DNA of 9,436 nt, taken from NCBI GenBank assembly GCA_004296785.1, contig SCVU01000466.1:1-9436 (forward strand), given 5' to 3'. Position 1 is the stretch's first letter; each line of letters begins with the position of its first letter. Position numbers and translations under genes: made by a program. Origin of the DNA: Planctomycetota bacterium. Lineage in GTDB: Bacteria; Planctomycetota; UBA1135; GCA-002686595. A model generated the notes under the pieces. The model was not told the DNA's origin. It worked only from the letters and a program-made list of their open reading frames with translations, and made no database searches. Positions 1 through 5,454 of the stretch are shown piece after piece.

Positions 1-365
1 CCGGCGTCGAATTCGAGCCACTCGGCGGACAGCACCGGATTGGCGGGGCGCGTGGCGCGCGCAGCCTGCGCGGAGGAGACGCCGAGCCGTTCGAAGGCCG
101 CGCGCACGCCGCGGTGATTCAGCAGCGCGATCTCGACGGCCTCGTCCTCGAGCAGCTCGCCCTGCAGCAGCTCGAGCGCGCGCGGAGCGATCGAGCCGTC
201 GTCGTGCGTGCCGACCGCCGCGACGACGCGCGTGCCGCTGACCGCGCCGGCGCGGCGCGCCGCGCGCTCGACGTCCTCGGCTCGGCGCGCGCCGACGTTC
301 GCGCAGGCGGCGGTCAGTGCGACCGCGGCGAGCGCGACCGGCGCGATCGAAGCTGCGCGCGTCAC
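1..365 (-). CDS. TolC-family outer-membrane metal efflux protein, N-terminal part (cut by window edge)
   Basis: Only the first 121 residues are present; the rest lies beyond position 1. The start is a GTG (363-365) overlapping the TGA of the gene before it (362-364), a GTGA overlap that suggests coupled translation; no Shine-Dalgarno is visible. Residues 1-21 form a signal peptide with a short Arg-containing start, an Ala/Val core and a possible lipobox TAAC (C21), weaker than the usual LxxC because Thr sits at -3. CusC-type channels are often lipoproteins. Residues 75-118 read like the opening of the outer-membrane efflux (OEP) fold: EAVEIALLNHRGVRAAFERL, then a Gly-containing turn, an Ala-rich stretch, and PANPVLSAEWLEF. 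That pattern is typical of heavy-metal TolC proteins, which form the exit duct for RND pumps. As last gene of a copA operon, metal export is the likely role. The pump and adaptor genes would be expected further left. Family fairly sure, substrate inferred. Confidence 0.8.
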   Translation of the reverse strand, partial: MTRAASIAPVALAAVALTAACANVGARRAEDVERAARRAGAVSGTRVVAAVGTHDDGSIAPRALELLQGELLEDEAVEIALLNHRGVRAAFERLGVSSAQAARATRPANPVLSAEWLEFDA

Positions 366-1009
366 TTGGCGGCGGGCGCGGGCTTGCCGCGCAGCTCGAG
401 GGCCTTCTTGAGCACCGGCTGCGGATCCTTCTCGATCTGCTCGACGAGCTTCGGCGACGAGAGCCGGATCAGGTGGCCGTCGATCACGACGATCGCGTTC
501 GGCGCCACCGCGGTTCCGCTGACGGGGCACGTCGCGTTGCCGACGTCGTCGAGCGCGGGCTCGAGCAGGCGCGCCAGCGTGCGCTGCGATTCCTTGCGCG
601 CGAGCTCCGCCGCGGCCGCGTCGCGCACCGCGAACTCGTGCCCTTGCAACTTGATGCGCACCGCGTCCTTGCCGATCTCTGCGCCCGTCACCGGGCAGCT
701 CTTGTTGAGGTGCACCTCGTCGCGCGGGAACGCCGCGGCGTACGCGGTGTCGACGTCGGCGAGGATGTCCTTCACGCACGACTTGCAGCAGATGTAGATG
801 CGGCCGCGCACCGTTTCCGCGAACAGCCGCTCGGAGATCGGCTTGCCCATGATCGGGCAGCTCGCGTTCGCGTGGACGGGCACGCGCACGCGCGGCGCAG
901 GCGCGCTGGCGGGCGCGGCCGGCACCACGGGGCGCGAGTCCTGGAGCGCGGGCGCGTGGTTGGCGAGGGGGAGGAGCGACAGAAGTCCGATCGAGAGGGC
1001 GTGCAGCAT
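362..1009 (-). CDS. Secreted protein with three CPxxG metal-binding-like modules
   Basis: 215 residues. Residues 1-22 look like a signal peptide, followed by a Pro/Ala-rich linker to about residue 45, so the protein is probably periplasmic. Three modules follow, each opening with a CPxxG motif: CPIMG at 51-55, CPVTG at 105-109 and CPVSG at 161-165. The first module also has CCKSC (Cys74, 75, 78) after an IYI strand, the arrangement of YHS/TRASH-type metal-binding domains. In the second and third modules that second half has become EFAV and LIRLS, without cysteine, so only the first looks able to build a complete thiol site. The ATG at 1009 is the first codon giving a signal peptide. It lies 44 bases after the sigma-factor stop, without a clear Shine-Dalgarno, and its end overlaps the TolC start. 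I do not know a named family for the whole protein. A role in copper binding or sensing in the envelope is inferred from the neighbours and the cysteines. Confidence 0.82.
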   Translation of the reverse strand: MLHALSIGLLSLLPLANHAPALQDSRPVVPAAPASAPAPRVRVPVHANASCPIMGKPISERLFAETVRGRIYICCKSCVKDILADVDTAYAAAFPRDEVHLNKSCPVTGAEIGKDAVRIKLQGHEFAVRDAAAAELARKESQRTLARLLEPALDDVGNATCPVSGTAVAPNAIVVIDGHLIRLSSPKLVEQIEKDPQPVLKKALELRGKPAPAAK

Positions 1010-1053
1010 GGCAGTGGCGGATGCGGTGGTGGATGTGGAAGTGCGTGTGCGGA

Positions 1054-1641
1054 TCAGCGCGGGGACGGCGGCTTGCAGTGGCAGTCGACGCAGCCGTGCT
1101 CGGCGCACGTGCCGCACGACTGCTCGACGCGCTTGCGCAGCGACTGGCGCGCGCGGTGCACGCGCACGGCGGCGTTCGACGCGCTGATGCCCGCCTCCGC
1201 GGCGAAGCGCGCGACGGGAACGCCGTCGAGCTCGATGCGGCGCAGCGCCGTCGCGTACTCGGGCTTGAGCGTGTCGGCCAGGCGCCCGACGCACGCGCAG
1301 ATCACGCGCTCGAGCTCCGCGTCGTCGACCGGCTCGCCGGCGTCCGCGCGCAGCGCCGCCGCCGCCTCGTGTCGCGCGCGCGCGTCGCCGCGGCGCCGGT
1401 GGTCGACGATCGCGTTGCGCAGTACGCGGTAGAACCACGCGCGCGCCGAGCCGGCGCTCTCGAGCTCGCCGAGCGCGCCGAGCCCGCGCGCGAACGCCTG
1501 CTGCAGCACGTCCTCGGCGGCCGCGCGGTTGCCGACGCGCCTTTCGACGAACGCGAGGAACTCGCGGTGGCTGTCGACCAGCGCCGCGGCGATCGCCGCG
1601 TCCATCGGCCGCTGGATCGACTCGTGTTCAGGAGCGCTCAT
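1054..1641 (-). CDS. ECF-like sigma factor with CxC linker motif and Cys-rich C-terminal tail (candidate metal-sensing sigma)
   Basis: 195 residues, a normal ECF length plus a short tail. Sigma region 2 spans about 22-87: AAEDVLQQAFARGL and ARAWFYRVLRNAIVDHRRR match the core-binding and -10 recognition helices. Region 4 spans about 118-172, with the helix-turn-helix around FAAEAGISASNAAVRVHRAR. Two cysteine features stand out: a CxC pair (C115, C117) in the linker between the domains, and a tail with C176, C179, C184, C187 and C189 plus H182 and H188. The CorE group (ECF44), first described in Myxococcus xanthus as copper-dependent, has a Cys-rich C-terminal domain, and as I recall also a linker CxC. 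The match here is by layout, not by alignment. The ATG overlaps the copA stop (ATGA) and follows a good ribosome site. No anti-sigma gene is adjacent, which fits direct sensing. Sigma-factor call sure; copper sensing inferred. Confidence 0.9.
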   Translation of the reverse strand: MSAPEHESIQRPMDAAIAAALVDSHREFLAFVERRVGNRAAAEDVLQQAFARGLGALGELESAGSARAWFYRVLRNAIVDHRRRGDARARHEAAAALRADAGEPVDDAELERVICACVGRLADTLKPEYATALRRIELDGVPVARFAAEAGISASNAAVRVHRARQSLRKRVEQSCGTCAEHGCVDCHCKPPSPR

Positions 1642-3959
1642 CGCTGCACCTCGCGCGCGGATTCTCGCGCATGGCGGCGCAACAGCAAAGAGCTGGCGAC
1701 GACGGAGGTGCTCGACAGCGCCATGGCGGCGCTCGCCAACTCCGGCGACAGGCGCCAGCCGGTGAACGCGTCGAGCGCGCCGGCCGCGAGCGGGATCGCG
1801 AGCACGTTGTAGGCGCTCGCCCACACCAGGTTGCGGCGAATCGTGCGCAGGCTCGCCCGCGCCAGCGCGAGCGCCGTCGGCAGCGCGCCGATGTCCGTCC
1901 CGACGAGCACGACGTCGGCCGCATCGGCCGCGAGCTGTGCGCCGCCGCCGAGCGCGACGCCGACGTCGGCCGCGGCCAGCGCGGGCGCATCGTTGACGCC
2001 GTCGCCGACCATCGCGACGCGCCTTCCGCGCGCGCGCTCGGCGGCGACGCGCTCGGCCTTCTGCTCGGGCCGCAGCCCGCCCTCGGCGCGCTCGATCCCG
2101 AGCTCCCGCGCGATCGCGCGCACGGTCTCCTGCCGGTCGCCGCTCAGCAGCGCGACCTCGATGCCGGCTTCGCGCAGCGCCGCGACGGCGGCGCGCGCGG
2201 CGTCCGTGACGGGGTCGGCGATCGCGAACCAGCCCGCGGGCGCGTCGTCGTACGCGACGAAGAATGCGCTGCGCCCTTCCGCCGCGGCGCGCTCGCTCGA
2301 CGCGAGCAGCGCGCGGGCGTCGACGCCGGCGGCGGCGAGCCACGCGGCGCTGCCGATGCGCACGCGCACGCCGTCGACGTTCGCCTCGACGCCGGCGCCG
2401 ACCGCGGCGCGGAACGCGTCGGCCGTTCGCGGCGCGAGGCCGCGCTCGCGCGCCGCTTCGACGACCGCGCGCGCGATCGGATGCTCGCTCGCGAGCTCGA
2501 CCGCCGCGGCGCGCGCGAGCAGCTCGTCCGCGTCGACGCCGCGCTGCGCGTGCAGCTCGACGAGGCGCGGCTTGCCCGCGGTCAACGTGCCCGTCTTGTC
2601 GAGCAGCACCGTGTCGACGCGCGCGGCCGCTTCGAGCGCCGCGCCGCCCTTGTACAGCACGCCGAGTTCGGCGCCGCGACCCGTCGCGACGGCGACGGCG
2701 GCCGGCGTCGCCAGGCCGAGCGCGCACGGGCACGCGATCACGAGCACTGCGACCGCGCGCTCCAGCGCGAGCGCCGCGCCCGCCGCGCCCGGCTCGATCA
2801 GCCAGTGGATCGCGAAGGTCGCGGCGGCGATCGCGAGCACGATCGGCACGAAGCGCGCGGCCACGGCATCGGCCAGGCGCGCGATCGGCGCGCGCGAGCC
2901 CTGCGCGCGCTCGACCGCGTCGGCGATGCGCGCGAGCGCCGTGTCCGCGCCGGTGTGGGTCAAGCGGACGCGCAGCGCGCCGCTGCCGTTGCGCGCGCCG
3001 CCGACGACGCTCGCGCCGGCGCTCTTCTCGACCGGCAGGCTCTCGCCGGTCAGCAGCGCTTCGTCGACCGCCGATGCGCCGTGCTCGACGACGCCGTCGG
3101 CGGGCACGCGCTCGCCCGGGCGGACGAGCACGCGATCGCCGACGCGCAGCGCCTCGAGCGCGACGTCGCTCACGCCGCGCTCGTCGACGCGGTGCGCGAG
3201 CTCGGGCACCAGCGCGTGCAGCCGGCGCACCGCGTCGCCGAGCCGGCGGCGCGCGCGGCCCTCGAGCAGCTTGCCGAACAGCACGAACGCGACGATCGCG
3301 CCTGCCGCCTCGAAGTACACGTGCGGCGCGTGCGCGGCGTGGCCGGCGAGCGCGTGGCGCGCCAGCGCCGCGGTCGAGTACGCCCAGGCCGACAGCGCGC
3401 CGAGCGCGACCAGCGTGTTCATGTCCGCCGCGCGGTCGCGCGCCGCGCGCCAGGCGTGGACGAGGAAGCGCCGGCCGGGCACGAACACGACCGCGGTCGC
3501 GAGCGCGAACTGCGCATACGCGGCGAGCGGGCCGTCGGTTCCCGGCAGTGCGCCGTGCGACATCGCGAGGACGAGCAGCGGCGTCGCCAGCACGGCCGCG
3601 AGCACGGCGTCGCGCCGCAGCGCGCGCTCCTCGAGCTCGACGACGCGATCGAGCGACTCGAGGCGCGCGCGCGCGGCAGCCGGGGCCGGGGCTGCGCCGG
3701 GGGCCGCCGCCGGCAGCAGCGCGTAGCCCGCGTGCTCGACGGCGGCGCGCAGCGCCTGTGCATTCGGGGCCTTCGGACCGTGCTCGATCGAAGCGCGGCC
3801 GGTGACGAGGTTGACTTCGGCGGACGCGACGCCGTCGACCGCGCGCAGCGCGTTCTCGACGCGCCGCACGCAGGCCGCGCAGGTCATGCCGGTCACGGTG
3901 AGCTCGGTGCGCGGTTGCGGCGCGGGGGAGGGGAACGAGGAGGTGTCGAGAGGTGCCAT
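1638..3959 (-). CDS. copA: Copper-exporting P1B-type ATPase (CopA family)
   Basis: 773 residues, normal for a one-HMA CopA. It uses ATP to move Cu(I) from the cytoplasm across the inner membrane. Order of parts: HMA domain at about 18-82 with GMTCAAC (C27, C30); first four membrane segments at about 117-232; actuator loop with TGES (304-307); a membrane pair holding the CPC metal site (C410, C412); phosphorylation site DKTGT (Asp454); ATP-domain HP motif (His493-Pro494); GDGVND hinge (652-657); last two membrane segments with YN (717-718) and MALSS (746-750). CPC plus YN plus MxxSS is the signature of the copper subgroup P1B-1. A His-containing outer loop lies at 202-213. The start at 3959 sits just before the HMA domain; no Shine-Dalgarno precedes it, and a slightly earlier non-ATG start cannot be excluded. 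First gene of a four-gene metal operon, overlapping the sigma gene by four bases. Very secure call. Confidence 0.97.
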   Translation of the reverse strand: MAPLDTSSFPSPAPQPRTELTVTGMTCAACVRRVENALRAVDGVASAEVNLVTGRASIEHGPKAPNAQALRAAVEHAGYALLPAAAPGAAPAPAAARARLESLDRVVELEERALRRDAVLAAVLATPLLVLAMSHGALPGTDGPLAAYAQFALATAVVFVPGRRFLVHAWRAARDRAADMNTLVALGALSAWAYSTAALARHALAGHAAHAPHVYFEAAGAIVAFVLFGKLLEGRARRRLGDAVRRLHALVPELAHRVDERGVSDVALEALRVGDRVLVRPGERVPADGVVEHGASAVDEALLTGESLPVEKSAGASVVGGARNGSGALRVRLTHTGADTALARIADAVERAQGSRAPIARLADAVAARFVPIVLAIAAATFAIHWLIEPGAAGAALALERAVAVLVIACPCALGLATPAAVAVATGRGAELGVLYKGGAALEAAARVDTVLLDKTGTLTAGKPRLVELHAQRGVDADELLARAAAVELASEHPIARAVVEAARERGLAPRTADAFRAAVGAGVEANVDGVRVRIGSAAWLAAAGVDARALLASSERAAAEGRSAFFVAYDDAPAGWFAIADPVTDAARAAVAALREAGIEVALLSGDRQETVRAIARELGIERAEGGLRPEQKAERVAAERARGRRVAMVGDGVNDAPALAAADVGVALGGGAQLAADAADVVLVGTDIGALPTALALARASLRTIRRNLVWASAYNVLAIPLAAGALDAFTGWRLSPELASAAMALSSTSVVASSLLLRRHARESAREVQR
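1647..1652 (-). promoter_or_regulatory. Ribosome binding site for the sigma factor
   Basis: Read on the minus strand this is GAGGTG, five bases before the ATG at 1641 and inside the end of the copA reading frame. It is one of very few clear Shine-Dalgarno sites in this window. It fixes the sigma-factor start and suggests it can be translated well, both by coupling to copA and on its own. Confidence 0.7.
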
Positions 3960-3991
3960 GGGGATGGAGGGAGCGTCGGTTCGGCCCCGCA

Positions 3992-4017
3992 GACGCGCGC
4001 CGTCAGCGTCCGTTACA
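3992..4017 (-). promoter_or_regulatory. Candidate ECF-type promoter for the copA operon
   Basis: On the minus strand, TGTAAC (4017-4012) is followed after 16 bases by CGTC (3995-3992). An AAC-containing -35 box and a CGTC-type -10 box with a 16-17 base spacer is the usual ECF layout. Transcription would begin near 3985, giving a leader of about 25 bases before the ATG at 3959. The site shares flanking bases and spacing with the plus-strand site at 4049-4074. CGTC is common in DNA this GC-rich, so the -35 match, the spacing and the paired arrangement carry most of the weight. That the operon's own sigma factor reads it is inference. Confidence 0.5.
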
Positions 4018-4087
4018 CCGGCTGCGCTCGGATCCTCGTAGCACGCGGTGTCATGCGCGGGCCGCGCGTGCGTCAGCGGGGGTACAC
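4002..4087 (+). repeat. Two direct repeats of GTCAGCG-N4/5-TACAC, about 70 bases apart
   Basis: Copy one has GTCAGCG at 4002-4008 and TACAC at 4014-4018; copy two has GTCAGCG at 4072-4078 and TACAC at 4083-4087. The internal gap is five bases in the first and four in the second. Copy one overlaps the spacer and -35 of the minus-strand promoter candidate; copy two overlaps the -10 end of the plus-strand candidate. They could be binding sites of another regulator, or a by-product of the promoter similarity. The interval between copies also holds the inverted repeat ACACCG (4015-4020) / CGGTGT (4046-4051). Confidence 0.4.
4049..4074 (+). promoter_or_regulatory. Candidate ECF-type promoter for the CopZ-like gene
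   Basis: TGTCAT (4049-4054) is followed after 16 bases by CGTC (4071-4074). Transcription would begin near 4081, leaving a leader of about 50 bases to the ATG at 4133. The -35 box lacks the AAC of the minus-strand partner and so is the weaker of the two. However, it is preceded by the same CGG and followed by the same GCGGGG after one variable base. Called mainly because of this likeness. Confidence 0.4.
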
Positions 4088-4122
4088 GGCCGGCGCACTC
4101 CGCGCCGGCACCCACGCCACTC

Positions 4123-4127
4123 GAGGA
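4123..4127 (+). promoter_or_regulatory. Ribosome binding site of the CopZ-like gene
   Basis: GAGGA lies five bases before the ATG at 4133, a good Shine-Dalgarno match and spacing. It supports this short gene being real and fixes its start just before the HMA domain. Confidence 0.65.
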
Positions 4128-4132
4128 TTCCC

Positions 4133-4351
4133 ATGCAAACCACTGAACTGAACATCCAGGGCATGACCTGCGGCGCCTGCGTGCGGCACGTCGAGACCGC
4201 GCTGCGCGGCGTCGACGGCGTCGCGCAGGCTGACGTCGAGCTGCGCCGCGCCCGCGCACTCGTCCAGCACGATCCGCAGCGCGCCGGCGTGGAGCAACTC
4301 GTCGCGGCCGTGCGCGACGCGGGGTACGCGGCTCGCGCGGGCGCGGACTAG
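4133..4351 (+). CDS. copZ: CopZ-like copper chaperone (single HMA domain)
   Basis: 72 residues, the usual size of a free-standing heavy-metal-associated domain. The metal motif GMTCGAC lies at 10-16 (Cys13, Cys16), followed by the typical VRHVETALRGVDGV helix and turn, and the domain ends with an AGYAA segment. No signal peptide, so it is cytoplasmic. CopZ proteins bind Cu(I) and pass it to CopA, and the divergently placed copA makes that partnership likely. The protein matches the HMA domain of that ATPase at 36 of 64 ungapped positions by my count, so the two probably arose by duplication. It has its own ribosome site and a candidate promoter. The stop codon TAG (4349-4351) overlaps the stop of the opposing tgt gene in a CTAG. 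MerP-like mercury binding is a less likely alternative, as no mer genes are seen. Confidence 0.93.
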   Translation: MQTTELNIQGMTCGACVRHVETALRGVDGVAQADVELRRARALVQHDPQRAGVEQLVAAVRDAGYAARAGAD

Positions 4352-5454
4352 CCCGCGGTCGCGAACGTCCCCGCCTCGAGCGCGGCGCGCGCCCGCTCCA
4401 TCCACGCGTGGAAGAAGCGCAGGTTGTGCAGCGTCAGCGCGATGCCCGCGAGCATCTCGTCGCTCTGGCACAGGTGGCGCAGGTACGCGCGCGTGAACGT
4501 CCGGCACGTCTCGCAGTCGCACTGCTCGTCGAGCGGCCGCTCGTCGCGCGCGTACTGCGCGTTGCGCAAGTTCATGCGACCAGCAGACGTGAACGCCTGG
4601 TGCGTGCGCGCGTGCCGCGTCGGCGTCACGCAGTCGAACAGATCGATGCCGCGCTCGATCGCCGCTTGGAAGTCCTCGGGCGTCCCGACGCCCATCAGGT
4701 AGCGCGGCTTGTGCTCGGGCAGCAGCGGCGCGGCCGCTTCGACCGCCGCGTACTGCTGCTCCTTGCCCTCGCCGACGCTGACGCCGCCGATCGCGTAGCC
4801 CGGCAGATCGTGCGCGAGCACCTGCTCGACCGAGCGCGCGCGGAGGTCGGCGAACATCCCGCCCTGCACGATGCCGAACAGATGGTGGCCGCGCGCGGCG
4901 CCGTCGAGCTCGCGCCAGCGCCGCGCGCAGCGCTCGAGCCAGCGCGCCGTCCGCTCGGTCGCGATCTCGACGTCCGCACGCGCGGTCGGATCGGCCGGGC
5001 AGTGGTCGAAGGCCATCAACACGTCGGGCCCGAGGTCGAGCTGGATCTCGATCGCGCGCTCGGGCGTGAGCTCGACCGGCGAGCCGTCGACGACCGACTT
5101 CATCTTCACGCCCGACTCGTCGAGCTTGACGAGATCGGCGAGCGAGAAGACTTGATAGCCGCCGGAGTCGGTCAGGATCGGCCCGTTCCAACCCATGAAG
5201 CGGTGCAGGCCGCCGAGGTCGCGCACGAGCTGCTCGCCCGGCCGCAGGTGCAGGTGATACGTGTTGCCGAGCAGCATCTGCGTGCCGAGCGCGGCGAGCT
5301 GCGACGGCAGCATGCCCTTGACCGTGCCGCGCGTGCCGACCGGCATGAAGCAAGGCGTCTCGACGACGCCGTGCGGCGTGTGCAGTCGACCGCGGCGCGC
5401 GCGCGTGCGTGAGCAGCGCGCGAGCACCTCGAAGCGCAGTCCGCGGTCGCTCAT
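4348..5454 (-). CDS. tgt: Queuine tRNA-ribosyltransferase (tRNA-guanine transglycosylase)
   Basis: 368 residues, the usual bacterial length. The enzyme swaps guanine 34 in tRNAs for Asp, Asn, His and Tyr with preQ1, the first tRNA-bound step of queuosine synthesis. Seen in order: TPCFMPVGTRGTVKG (33-47), NTYHLHLRPG (64-73), TDSGGYQVFSL (95-105) with the base-binding Asp96, AFDHC (148-152), GIVQGG (194-199), GYAIGGVSVGEG (219-230), GTPEDF (257-262) and DLFDCVTPTR (271-280) containing the nucleophile Asp274. The zinc site is C312, C314, C317 and His343. All key residues are intact. The ATG overlaps the stop of the SpoIID-like gene (ATGA), with no clear ribosome site, so translation is probably coupled. 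queA, often beside tgt, is not here. Very secure. Confidence 0.98.
   Translation of the reverse strand: MSDRGLRFEVLARCSRTRARRGRLHTPHGVVETPCFMPVGTRGTVKGMLPSQLAALGTQMLLGNTYHLHLRPGEQLVRDLGGLHRFMGWNGPILTDSGGYQVFSLADLVKLDESGVKMKSVVDGSPVELTPERAIEIQLDLGPDVLMAFDHCPADPTARADVEIATERTARWLERCARRWRELDGAARGHHLFGIVQGGMFADLRARSVEQVLAHDLPGYAIGGVSVGEGKEQQYAAVEAAAPLLPEHKPRYLMGVGTPEDFQAAIERGIDLFDCVTPTRHARTHQAFTSAGRMNLRNAQYARDERPLDEQCDCETCRTFTRAYLRHLCQSDEMLAGIALTLHNLRFFHAWMERARAALEAGTFATAG

Noticed and set aside
1642..2733. Long minus-strand frame running into the sigma-factor start from upstream
   Set aside because: The upstream part translates to Arg-rich noise out of frame with copA; only the part from the ATG at 1641 has sigma-factor motifs and a ribosome site.
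1671..4151. Very long open frame on the plus strand opposite the copper ATPase
   Set aside because: Low-complexity Arg/Ala/Asp-rich translation without any domain, lying exactly opposite a perfect CopA gene; a codon-bias shadow of GC-rich DNA.
3960..4258. Possible longer N-terminus of the copper ATPase reaching upstream
   Set aside because: The extension is Arg/Pro-rich, crosses the promoter region and overlaps the chaperone gene; the HMA domain begins soon after the chosen ATG.
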